Below, one piece after another: positions 12,363-20,112 of a DNA stretch of 49,462 bases. A program made the position numbers and the translations under genes. The notes under the pieces were generated by a model. That model was not told where the DNA came from, ran no database searches, and was given only the letters and a program-made list of their open reading frames with translations. The first letter of the stretch is position 1. Each line of letters begins with the position of its first letter. Location of the stretch: positions 1 through 49,462 of the forward strand of contig CANHZL010000002.1 in assembly GCA_947465345.1 (NCBI GenBank). Direction: 5' to 3'. The DNA comes from Opitutia bacterium (GTDB taxonomy: Bacteria > Verrucomicrobiota > Verrucomicrobiae > Opitutales > UBA953).

Positions 12363-12379
12363 CCAGGCAGCGAGAGGGC

Positions 12380-13297
12380 TTAAGCGCCCTGCTTGGGGTC
12401 GAACTTCTTCTTGGGCTCTTCGGCCGGGGCCGCCCCTGGGGAGAGCGGGAAGCCTGGCAGCGTGAACCCTTTACCCTCGACGAGCTTCAAGCGACGGCGG
12501 ACTTCGGCCGGCAGTTTTTCGACCTCGGCCTTCTCCGTGACATCGCCTTCGAAGAGCGTCTTGCCATCGCGATCCTTCACCACCGCACGCTTCTTGCCGT
12601 CCTTCTCCTCGAGCGAGACGGTGCCTTCGCCATCCGAAGCCATGGAGTGGGACGAAGACTTCGCGCCGTTACCAAAGCTGAACGAGAACGAGCGTGACGA
12701 GGAGGAATTGGCGCCAGACGGCGCGCGCTTTTCTTCAGCCGAAGGGGCGCTCGAACGGGCGCCGGGCGGAGGAAGCGTACCTGCCTGCATGTCCTGCAGC
12801 TGCTTCAGTAAGTCGGCGGGAATCGGCCCACCCGGGGCGATGGCGATACCACCGGGGGTCTCGATCGCTGCCGCCCGACGGGCCGCGACGGACTTCTCCG
12901 CGGGCCGCCCGCCGAGCGTGAGGTCGACCGTCATCGGCTCGACGCCGCGCACCAGCGTGAGCTTCGCCTTGTCGCCAGGTTTGCGCGTGCGCACCAGCGC
13001 GCGGAACTGTTCCGCATTAAAGAGCATCTGGTCGTCAAGCCGTGTAAGGATATCACCCTCCTCGACTTTGCCAGATGAGGGGCCGTTCGGATCGATGAAG
13101 CCGACCTGGATGCCGACGCCGGCGGGCACCGTGGTGTTCACGGCTTCACGCCGAGGGCCGACGTTGAGACCGGCGTAGGCAACCTCGCCGGCCGCAACGA
13201 CCTTGGCGGTCGGCTCTTTCTTGTCTTCGGCCTGCAGCGGGCCAACGAGGCCAGCAAGCAGGAGCATGTGGAGGGGGATCTGGCGGAGGGTATTCAT
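12380..13297 (-). CDS. Exported PDZ-domain protein, third gene of the ECF sigma operon
   Basis: A 305-residue protein with a signal peptide (cleavage after PLQA, near residue 23). One PDZ domain covers about residues 40-130: AGLNVGPRREAV, GIQVGFIDPNGPSSG, EEGDILTRLDDQ and KAKLTLVRG. A linker follows, then a Ser-rich stretch (SSSSRSFSFSFG), then a charged region (EKDGKKRAVVKDRDGKTLFEG). There is no protease domain, so it is a binding or adaptor module rather than a DegP-like protease. It is 44 bp downstream of the anti-sigma candidate on the same strand. A role in presenting periplasmic stress signals is inferred from this context only. Confidence 0.78.
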   Translation of the reverse strand: MNTLRQIPLHMLLLAGLVGPLQAEDKKEPTAKVVAAGEVAYAGLNVGPRREAVNTTVPAGVGIQVGFIDPNGPSSGKVEEGDILTRLDDQMLFNAEQFRALVRTRKPGDKAKLTLVRGVEPMTVDLTLGGRPAEKSVAARRAAAIETPGGIAIAPGGPIPADLLKQLQDMQAGTLPPPGARSSAPSAEEKRAPSGANSSSSRSFSFSFGNGAKSSSHSMASDGEGTVSLEEKDGKKRAVVKDRDGKTLFEGDVTEKAEVEKLPAEVRRRLKLVEGKGFTLPGFPLSPGAAPAEEPKKKFDPKQGA

Positions 13298-13341
13298 GGC
13301 GGGTCCTATGTAAGTTGAGCGTTGGTGGTCGGTGGATTTGT

Positions 13342-13761
13342 TCAGTTAGTTTCGAGTGGCAGCAGCGCGAGCTGGTCGTTCGGGCAATAGTTGATCAAGC
13401 GGGTATTACTCCGAGCGTCTTCCCAGCGAGTCGTGTCCTGCCAGCGGACGCGCATGGGGCGGGCGAACGAGCCGTCGTCCATCTGCACCGGGCGGAAGAA
13501 CTGAATATCCGGGCGAGACTGCTCGACGCGCACGAGCTGATACTGCGGAGCCTCGGACTCGGACGCGCCACCGAGGAAGACGAAGGCCGCGACGAAGACC
13601 GCCGCGAGCGCCGAGATTCCGGCGGACCAAGCAATGATGACGCCGTGGCGCTGCGACGAAGCGTCGAGCTCGCGGGCGAGACGGGCGGTGATAGCGGCAC
13701 CTGGGGCGCGGGGGCGCAAGGCGGCGAGGGCCTGTTCGAGTTCGTGGTCGGGGTCAGTCAT
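13342..13761 (-). CDS. Single-pass membrane protein, putative anti-sigma factor
   Basis: A 139-residue protein: a charged cytoplasmic head (residues 1-40), one membrane helix (about 41-64, VIIAWSAGISALAAVFVAAF), and a short outer domain. The ATG at 13761 overlaps the end of the ECF sigma gene by 8 bases, so translation is coupled. Size, topology and position fit an anti-sigma factor that holds the sigma at the membrane. The head has no Cys, so it is not the zinc-binding ChrR/RsrA type. No family signature could be recognised, so the role rests on context. Confidence 0.65.
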   Translation of the reverse strand: MTDPDHELEQALAALRPRAPGAAITARLARELDASSQRHGVIIAWSAGISALAAVFVAAFVFLGGASESEAPQYQLVRVEQSRPDIQFFRPVQMDDGSFARPMRVRWQDTTRWEDARSNTRLINYCPNDQLALLPLETN

Positions 13762-14257
13762 GGGTGCGGGCGGTGATGTGTTTACGCAGGGCCTCCATGG
13801 CATAGCGCCACCGCGAGGCCGCGGTGTTGGGGGAAACGGAAAGTTGTTCGCCGATCTCGTCGAAGGTCAGGTCGCCCCAGACTTTGAGGACGACGACCTC
13901 GCGTTGCTCGGCGGGGAGAAGCTTGAGCGAATCGGCGAGGGCTGCGAGCCGCGGGTCGGTCTCAGGCTCAAACCAAGTCACCGTGTCCATATCGTCGCCC
14001 ACGACCTTCTCGCGCGCCGTGCGCCGGTCGCCGCGCCGTAAGAGATCGAGGGCCGCCCGCCGAATGGAGGTTACCACGAGGGCGTTTGGATTACCGGGTA
14101 GGTGACGTTGATGTTTCCAAAAGCGTACAAATGCCTCCTGCAGGACGTCATCCGCATCAGCCTCACCCCGGGTCCATTGGCGCGCGATGAGCCGGAGCCT
14201 GGCGCCGTGTTCGGCGAACCAGGCCCGCCAATCCTGATCGGCATGGGCATTGGGCAT
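13754..14257 (-). CDS. ECF-type RNA polymerase sigma factor
   Basis: A 167-residue sigma-70 family protein with only regions 2 and 4. Region 2 spans about residues 20-80 (DADDVLQEAFVRFWKH is the core-binding part; RRAALDLLRR ends it). Region 4 spans about 108-160 (LKLLPAEQREVVVLKVWG, then the helix-turn-helix FDEIGEQLSVSPNTAASRWRYA). It heads a minus-strand operon with a membrane protein and a PDZ protein. It diverges from the desaturase gene with 117 bp between the starts. Sigma factors of this type often control neighbouring genes, so the lipid genes across the gap are the first candidates for its regulon. Confidence 0.93.
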   Translation of the reverse strand: MPNAHADQDWRAWFAEHGARLRLIARQWTRGEADADDVLQEAFVRFWKHQRHLPGNPNALVVTSIRRAALDLLRRGDRRTAREKVVGDDMDTVTWFEPETDPRLAALADSLKLLPAEQREVVVLKVWGDLTFDEIGEQLSVSPNTAASRWRYAMEALRKHITARTHD

Positions 14258-14306
14258 CTTGTTATAGAGGGCGTCGCGGGCGGGGGGATTTGTCTACCCG
14301 GACCAG

Positions 14307-14324
14307 TTTGGCCAGCGGGCCAAA
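14307..14324. promoter_or_regulatory. Perfect dyad between sigma factor and desaturase genes
   Basis: TTTGGCC-AGCG-GGCCAAA is a perfect 7-bp inverted repeat in the middle of the 117-bp divergent promoter gap. It could be an operator or a leader hairpin; no matching copy was noticed elsewhere in the window. Confidence 0.35.
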
Positions 14325-14374
14325 ATCGTCAAAGCAGTTGCGAAACGCCCCCTCCCCTTCTAACTGCGAACCAG

Positions 14375-15355
14375 ATGTCCACCCCCCTTACCGAGCGACC
14401 TGCGGACGGTTTCTTCCGTGCCCTGATCCGCTGGTTCGATGCGGACCACATCCCGGAAGGAGTCGAGGCCCTCCAAAGCGCCCCCAAGAAGGTCGATTGG
14501 CTCCGCTCCATTCCCTTCATCCTGCTCCACCTGGCCTGCTTCGCCGTGATCTGGGTAGGCGCCAGCCCGATCGCCGTCTGGACAGCCGTCGGCCTGTACT
14601 TCTTCCGGATGTTCGCGATCACCGGCTTCCTCCACCGCTACTTCTCGCACAAGACCTACTCCACCTCCCGCGTTTTCCAGTTCGTGATGGCCTTCTGGGC
14701 GGCCCTCGCGGTCCAGCGCGGGGCCCTCTGGTGGGCTTGCACGCATCGCCACCACCATAAGCATTCCGACGAAGAAGACGATAAGCACTCCCCAGTGGTT
14801 GACGGCTTCTGGTGGTCGCACGTGGGCTGGATCACCGCGAAGCGGAATTTCCCAACCGACTACTCGAAGATCTCCGACCTCGCGAAATACCCCGAGCTCG
14901 TGTTCCTCAACCGCTTCGACGTCCTTGTGCCGTTACTCGCCGGCTGCGTGACCTTCGGTGCCGGCGCCTGGCTCGGCGCCCATGGCTACGACACCAACGG
15001 CCCGCAGATGCTCGTCTGGGGCATCGTCTCAACCGTTGTGCTCTTCCATGGCACAGGCTGCATCAACTCCCTCGCCCACGTCTTCGGCACCAAGCGCTTC
15101 CGGACTACCGGCGATGAGTCCCGTAATTCACTCATCCTCACGCTCATCACCCTCGGCGAAGGCTGGCATAACAACCACCACCGCTACCAGGCCACGACGA
15201 AGCAGGGCTTCTACTGGTGGGAATTCGACCCAACGTATTATGGCCTGAAAGTGATGGCTTGGATGGGATTAATCTGGGGCCTCAAAGGCGTACCGGATTC
15301 AGTCTACGAGGAGGCGGAACGCACCAAGGCGGAGGCCTCGGTTCCGCGTGCGTGA
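14375..15355 (+). CDS. Fatty-acid (acyl-CoA delta-9 type) desaturase
   Basis: A 326-residue di-iron membrane desaturase with four or more membrane helices. All three His boxes are intact: HRYFSH at residues 87-92, HRHHHKH at 124-130, and HNNHH at 265-269. Such enzymes insert a cis double bond in acyl chains using O2 and electrons from a redox partner. I start at ATG 14375; the frame extends upstream through the antisense of the sigma gene. The stop overlaps the next gene by 8 bases, so the FAD oxidoreductase is translationally coupled. It could supply the unsaturated chain that the downstream methyltransferase uses. Confidence 0.92.
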   Translation: MSTPLTERPADGFFRALIRWFDADHIPEGVEALQSAPKKVDWLRSIPFILLHLACFAVIWVGASPIAVWTAVGLYFFRMFAITGFLHRYFSHKTYSTSRVFQFVMAFWAALAVQRGALWWACTHRHHHKHSDEEDDKHSPVVDGFWWSHVGWITAKRNFPTDYSKISDLAKYPELVFLNRFDVLVPLLAGCVTFGAGAWLGAHGYDTNGPQMLVWGIVSTVVLFHGTGCINSLAHVFGTKRFRTTGDESRNSLILTLITLGEGWHNNHHRYQATTKQGFYWWEFDPTYYGLKVMAWMGLIWGLKGVPDSVYEEAERTKAEASVPRA

Positions 15356-16625
15356 ACGGATCGCCATCATCGGCTCCGGGGTGAGCGGCCTCGGCTGCCT
15401 TCGCTTCCTGCGCGCCCATCACGACGTCACGGTCTTCGACCACGACCCGCGCCCGGGCGGCCACGCGCACACCATCGACGTCACGGAGCCCAGCACCGGC
15501 CGCGCCCTGCCGATGGACACGGGCTTCATGGTGTTCAACGAGGTGACGTACCCGCACCTCTGCCGACTCTTCAAGGAACTCGGCGTGAAGCCCAAGGCGA
15601 CCTCGATGTCCTTCGCGGTCCGCCACGACCCGACCGGGCTCGAATGGTGCGGCAGCTCGCTCAACCACCTCTTCGCCCAACGCCGTAACCTACTCAGCCT
15701 GCGCTTCTGGAAGCTCCTGTTCCAGATCAACAAGTTCAACAAGCTCGCCAAGACCGAGTGGCAGTCCACCGAAGCCGAGACGACCTCGCTGCGCGACTGG
15801 TGTGCCCAGAAAGGACTCGGGCAGGACTTCCTCGATCTCTACCTGATTCCGATGTCGGCCGCAGTATGGTCGACGCCCGCGGAGAAGATGCTGGGGTTCC
15901 CCGCCGCCGCGCTGATGCGCTTCTTCCATAACCACGGGTTCCTCGGCCTCGACACCCAGCACCAGTGGCTGACGCTCGACGGCGGCTCCCGCACCTACGT
16001 TGAAGCCCTCCTCAAGGCGCACCCCGCCGATTTCCGATTCGGACAAGGCGTCACGGCCGTCCGCCGTGATGGAGCCCAAGTCATCGTGACGACTGCGCAA
16101 GGCGAAGAACGCTTCGACCGCGTAATCATGGCTTCTCATGCGGATACCTCGCTGAAGCTATTGTCCGATGCCGATGCCGAGGAGCGTCGCCTGCTCGGCG
16201 CCTTTGCCTATAATCAGAACGTCGCCATCGTGCATACGGACATGGCACCCCTCCCTCGCGCCCCCAAGGCACGCTCTTCCTGGAACTACCGCACCTGGGC
16301 CAAGGATGGCGGCCTCGCGACGTCGACGCACTACTGGATGAATTCACTGCAGGGCCTGACGGACAAGGGCGACTTCGTCGTGACCATCAACCACGCCGAG
16401 CAGGTCGACCCCGCGAAGATCCTCCGCACCATCCCGACCGAGCATCCGCTCTTCTCCCTTGAAGCCGTCGCGGCGCAAGCCGAGGTCCCCGCGCTCAATG
16501 CCCGGGCTGGCGTGCGCACGCACTTCGTCGGCGCGTGGCAACGCTATGGATTCCACGAAGACGGCTTCTGGTCGGCGCACCGCCTCTGCTCGCAGCTGCT
16601 TGGCCGCGACGCGTGGACGGCGTAA
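15348..16625 (+). CDS. FAD-dependent oxidoreductase of the CFA-synthase gene cluster type (COG2907-like)
   Basis: A 425-residue flavoprotein of the amine-oxidase/desaturase fold. The dinucleotide motif IAIIGSGVSGLG starts at residue 5 and is followed by VFDHDPRPGGHAHT (the conserved GG). Further hallmarks are DTGFMVFNEVTYPHL and PMSAAVWSTPAEKM, typical of the family found beside DUF1365 and CFA synthases. It starts with GTG 15348, overlapping the desaturase gene by 8 bases. The family's likely role is oxidation or desaturation of (methylated) acyl chains in phospholipids; the precise reaction here is inferred. Its stop abuts the stop of a convergent gene at 16626 with no bases between. Confidence 0.87.
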   Translation: MRERIAIIGSGVSGLGCLRFLRAHHDVTVFDHDPRPGGHAHTIDVTEPSTGRALPMDTGFMVFNEVTYPHLCRLFKELGVKPKATSMSFAVRHDPTGLEWCGSSLNHLFAQRRNLLSLRFWKLLFQINKFNKLAKTEWQSTEAETTSLRDWCAQKGLGQDFLDLYLIPMSAAVWSTPAEKMLGFPAAALMRFFHNHGFLGLDTQHQWLTLDGGSRTYVEALLKAHPADFRFGQGVTAVRRDGAQVIVTTAQGEERFDRVIMASHADTSLKLLSDADAEERRLLGAFAYNQNVAIVHTDMAPLPRAPKARSSWNYRTWAKDGGLATSTHYWMNSLQGLTDKGDFVVTINHAEQVDPAKILRTIPTEHPLFSLEAVAAQAEVPALNARAGVRTHFVGAWQRYGFHEDGFWSAHRLCSQLLGRDAWTA

Positions 16626-17909
16626 TCAGAAGGCAATCTTCTGCGCCTGACGCTCGAACCCTTCGGCCTGGAAAAGGACTTCCGGCTCCATCTTGAGGAT
16701 GCCCGCCACATAGCGGTCAGGCACGCGCTCGAGCCGCGTGTTATAGAAGGTCGCGATATTGTTGTAATAGGCCCGGGCCAGCGCGATGCGGTCCTCGGTC
16801 TCGACGAGATTCTTACGCAGTTCGTCGAATGATTCCTGCGCCCGGATCTCCGGATACTGCTCCGCGACGGCGACGAGCATCGGCGCCACCGCGGCGGGTC
16901 GGCCACCGGCCGCCTGTGCCCGGAGCGCGGCGACAAGCGTCTGCACGGAGGCCTCATGCGCGCGGAAACCTTTCACGCATTCGACCAAACGAGGAATCAG
17001 GTCGGAACGCCGCTTCAACTGGATATCGATGAGCGACTGCGCCTGGCGAACACGGTTACGCAGCCCGACAATGCTATTAAAGACCATCCAGACCCAACCT
17101 CCGCCGAGCGCGATGAGGTAGAGCCCGAGGCCGATAAACAAACCGAGCGGAGTAGGATTACGGACTTGGGCGGCGACGAGGACCGTGCCGAAGCCGGCGG
17201 CGAGGGCGGCGCCGAGAAGATTCCAGAGGATATACGCCGTGGCTTTGCCTTCGCTGACATCCTTCTCCTTACGCGGGGTGATAATGAACATGTCGGCCTT
17301 CGCCTCATGCTTGATTTGAGCGGCGACGATGTCGGGGCGTTCGCTCGCGCGGCCGCGCACGAAGAGCGGCGTGCCCACGGCCAGACCGTGCTCCGTAAAA
17401 CTACGCTCGCCGGTCGAACCCTCGACCGACCCGTCGGGCCCCTTACCATAGTAAAGCGGATCGTCGCGGTCGACGTCCCGATCGAAAAGCATGTTCGTCT
17501 CGAGGTCGGCGCCTTCCGGATCGACCCAGACGTAACCCGTCTCGTCCTGCAGGTAGAACCCGGCCGTCTCGCCGCCCGAAGCAACCACGTCGCTGCCGGT
17601 ATCGATGACCGTGCGGGTCCTCGTGTTACCCTTGTCGTCAGTATAGGTCTCCTGACGCGCTCGGCGCCAATGTTCGCAGACCGACCAGCGATAAAGTACG
17701 CAAGGACTCTCGGCGAGGTAGCTGGTAAACGGATCGCGACGGACGCAGACTCCCTCGAGTTCGACTTCACCGACGAAGACCCCCAAGGCTTTCGAGACTG
17801 GGGTATCGTCCAGCAGGCGGCGCTTCCGGCCGGCGTTTAGCGCAAACAGCATGCACCCGGCGGAGCCGCCGAGGGTCAGGACGCACATGCCGAAGATCTC
17901 TTGGGCCAC
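16626..17909 (-). CDS. GIDE domain-LemA fusion membrane protein
   Basis: About 427 residues. An N-terminal membrane helix is followed by a GIDE-like domain (about residues 35-230: VSKALGVFVGEVELEGVC, SCVLYRW-type core, FYLQDETGYVWVDPEGAD, GTPLFVRGRA), then two membrane helices (about 245-310), then a LemA-type helical domain (NSIVGLRNRVRQAQSLIDIQLKRR, then YYNNIATFYNTRLERVPD). GIDE domains occur in mitochondrial MULAN/MAPL ligases, but no RING is present here. I prefer GTG 17909, which gives a full first helix; ATG 17888 or ATG 18005 are alternatives. The gene sits on the opposite strand inside the lipid gene set, convergent with the FAD gene and divergent from DUF1365. Confidence 0.78.
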   Translation of the reverse strand: MAQEIFGMCVLTLGGSAGCMLFALNAGRKRRLLDDTPVSKALGVFVGEVELEGVCVRRDPFTSYLAESPCVLYRWSVCEHWRRARQETYTDDKGNTRTRTVIDTGSDVVASGGETAGFYLQDETGYVWVDPEGADLETNMLFDRDVDRDDPLYYGKGPDGSVEGSTGERSFTEHGLAVGTPLFVRGRASERPDIVAAQIKHEAKADMFIITPRKEKDVSEGKATAYILWNLLGAALAAGFGTVLVAAQVRNPTPLGLFIGLGLYLIALGGGWVWMVFNSIVGLRNRVRQAQSLIDIQLKRRSDLIPRLVECVKGFRAHEASVQTLVAALRAQAAGGRPAAVAPMLVAVAEQYPEIRAQESFDELRKNLVETEDRIALARAYYNNIATFYNTRLERVPDRYVAGILKMEPEVLFQAEGFERQAQKIAF

Positions 17910-17998
17910 GGACTCGTTATGCCCGCCAGACGCCGGGAAGCAAGGTTTGGGCGAGGGGACGCTTGCGCCCGCTGGCCTTCCTTTCACTCTGCCCTCAA

Positions 17999-18850
17999 AT
18001 GCCACGCCTCTACGATGCGGAAGTGATGCACGCCCGGCTCTGGCCGAAGCGGCATGACTTCACCCATGCGGCCTTCGCCCTGGCCATTGATGCGGCGACT
18101 TTAGACAAGGTTCGCGGCGGGCACTTCATGCTGGGGCGAGGCTTTTCCCCGTACTGTTTCCGTGACCGGGATTTCCTGCCGGCCGCGGACATCTTTCAGC
18201 CGGAAGGCGTTCCGCAGGCTTTCGGCGGAGCCGGCGACACGCTGGCTGATCGCTTCCGGGCCTTCGTAGCGGCCCAAGGCGAACCCCTTCCGACCCGCGC
18301 CGAAATCACGCTCGTCGCGATGCCCCGAGCCTTCGGTAAATCCTATAACCCCGCGGTGTTCATGATGGCGACCGTGGATGGGGCTCTCGCTTGCGGTGTC
18401 GCCGAGGTCCACAACACCTTCGGCGAACGTAAGGCCTGGTTCCTCGGTAAGGATACCCTGAGGCAAGACCACGACGGCAATACGTACCTGCAGCTCCGCA
18501 CGCCCAAGCGCTTCTACGTCTCCCCGTTCTCGAAGCTCGATACGGAATTCGAATTTACCCTGCGCCTACCAGATGGCCGACTGGCCTTAACCGTCGACCA
18601 CTACGAAGGTGGCGACAAGACCCTCACCAGCGCCTGGACCGGCCGACAGGTCCCGCTGACCGACGCCCGCCTGCTCTGGCTGACAGTGAAATCCCCGCTG
18701 CTCATCCTCAAGGTCGTGACGCTCATCCATCTCCACGCCGCCTGGCTCTGGCTCGTGAAGAAACTTCCCTTCCGTCGCAAAGGGGACGACATTCCTCATC
18801 AGCGTAACCTGCGGCACCCCACTCCCGAACTTACTGGCCGACATGACTAA
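17999..18850 (+). CDS. DUF1365 protein of the CFA/FAD-oxidoreductase cluster
   Basis: A 283-residue protein beginning MPRLYDAEVMHARLWPKRHDF, the usual DUF1365 opening, with YNPAVFMM and VAEVHNTFGERKAW in the middle and KRFYVSPFSKLDTEFEF further on, all typical of the family. The C-terminus has an amphipathic or hydrophobic stretch (LLILKVVTLIHLHAAWLWLV) that may touch the membrane. DUF1365 genes very often sit between a COG2907 FAD enzyme and a CFA synthase, and their biochemical role is not established. Its TAA overlaps the ATG of the methyltransferase gene by 8 bases, so the two are coupled. Confidence 0.88.
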   Translation: MPRLYDAEVMHARLWPKRHDFTHAAFALAIDAATLDKVRGGHFMLGRGFSPYCFRDRDFLPAADIFQPEGVPQAFGGAGDTLADRFRAFVAAQGEPLPTRAEITLVAMPRAFGKSYNPAVFMMATVDGALACGVAEVHNTFGERKAWFLGKDTLRQDHDGNTYLQLRTPKRFYVSPFSKLDTEFEFTLRLPDGRLALTVDHYEGGDKTLTSAWTGRQVPLTDARLLWLTVKSPLLILKVVTLIHLHAAWLWLVKKLPFRRKGDDIPHQRNLRHPTPELTGRHD

Positions 18851-20054
18851 ACCTTCCCTCGCCCGCCGACTCGTCCTCGCGGAACTCGCCAAGCTCACGA
18901 AAGGTCGGCTTTCCCTGCGCCTACCCGAAGGCACCGAGCTCACGCTGGGCGACCCGCAGGCTTCGACCGGCGCGCGTATCGAGATCGCGGACGAGAACGC
19001 TTTCCGCCGGATCATGCTCGCGGCCGACATCGGCCTCACCGAAGGCTACATGGAAGGTGAATGGGATTCGCCCGACCTCAACGCACTGATCGGCTTCTTC
19101 ATTCAGAATATCGACCAGACCCCAGGTATGTCCGGCTCGGCCCGCAAGGCCCTCGGCGTCGGCCTGTTCCGCATCGCCGACCGCGTCGGCCACCTCCTCC
19201 GCCCAAACGACAAGAAGACGGTGCGTCGCAATATCTCGGAACACTACGACGTCTCCAACGACTTTTTCCGCCTCTTCCTCGACCCATCGATGATGTATTC
19301 GTCGGCCCGCTGGGAAGGCACGGACTCGCTCGAACAGGCCCAGACGAATAAGAACGACGCGCTGTGCCGCTTCCTCCAGCTTAAGGCCACCGACCACGTC
19401 ATCGAGATCGGCACCGGCTGGGGCGGCTGGGCGCTACACGCCGTGAAGAAGTACGGCTGCCGTGTCACCTCGCTCACCATCTCGCAGGCCCAACATGACC
19501 TCGCCGTCGAACGCATCCAGGATGCCGGGCTCTCAGACCGTATCACGGTGAAGCTCGAGGACTTCCGCGACCACCAAGGGCTTTACGACAAGTGCGTCTC
19601 CATCGAGATGATGGAGGCGCTCGGCCACAAGTACCTGCCGGCGTTTTGCGCTTCGATCGGCCGCCTGCTCAAGCCCGACGGTATCGCGGCATTCCAATAC
19701 ATCACCTGCCCGGACAGCCGTTACGCGCAGTTCCGCGACGGCGTGGACTTCATTCAGAAACATATCTTCCCGGGCTCGCTCCTACTCTCCATCAACCGCG
19801 TCGGTGAGCTGATGACCAAAGAGAGCGGCTTCCAGCTCGACCGCCTTGAGGAATTCGGCCGCGACTACGCGCGCACGCTCGACGCCTGGTGCGTGGCTTT
19901 CGAAGCGAACCTCGACAAGGTGCGCGGCATGGGCTTCGACGAACGCTTCATCCGCAAGTGGCGCCTCTACTTCCGCTACTGTCAGGCCGCCTTCGAGCAC
20001 CGTAACATCGGCGTCGTTCAGGCGGTCTACGTCCGACCCAATCGAAGGGGCTGA
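18843..20054 (+). CDS. CFA-synthase family SAM methyltransferase 1
   Basis: A 403-residue enzyme of the cyclopropane-fatty-acyl-phospholipid synthase family. An N-terminal lipid-binding-type domain (residues 20-110, MLAADIGLTEGYMEGEWDS) precedes the Rossmann domain. The SAM loop is EIGTGWGG at residues 188-195; NISEHYDVSNDFF and MMYSSARW upstream, and CVSIEMMEALG downstream, are family hallmarks. It acts on double bonds of membrane phospholipid chains, adding a methylene or methyl group. Context with a FAD oxidoreductase and DUF1365 suggests a product other than plain cyclopropane, such as a methylated or furan acid; that is inference. It ends the plus-strand lipid run. Confidence 0.9.
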   Translation: MTKPSLARRLVLAELAKLTKGRLSLRLPEGTELTLGDPQASTGARIEIADENAFRRIMLAADIGLTEGYMEGEWDSPDLNALIGFFIQNIDQTPGMSGSARKALGVGLFRIADRVGHLLRPNDKKTVRRNISEHYDVSNDFFRLFLDPSMMYSSARWEGTDSLEQAQTNKNDALCRFLQLKATDHVIEIGTGWGGWALHAVKKYGCRVTSLTISQAQHDLAVERIQDAGLSDRITVKLEDFRDHQGLYDKCVSIEMMEALGHKYLPAFCASIGRLLKPDGIAAFQYITCPDSRYAQFRDGVDFIQKHIFPGSLLLSINRVGELMTKESGFQLDRLEEFGRDYARTLDAWCVAFEANLDKVRGMGFDERFIRKWRLYFRYCQAAFEHRNIGVVQAVYVRPNRRG

Positions 20055-20062
20055 GTGTCTTG

Positions 20063-20112
20063 GGTAGGGCGGGCTCTGCGTGCCCGCCGTTGACCCCACC
20101 GAGGTCCCTACC
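20063..20112. repeat. Short REP-like element overlapping the symporter stop codon
   Basis: GGTAGGG precedes a GGCGGGC/GCCCGCC hairpin, and the element closes with CCCTACC at 20106-20112. On the minus strand the TAG stop codon of the symporter gene (20110-20108) is the TAG of the GGTAGGG foot. It lies between convergent genes. Confidence 0.65.
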
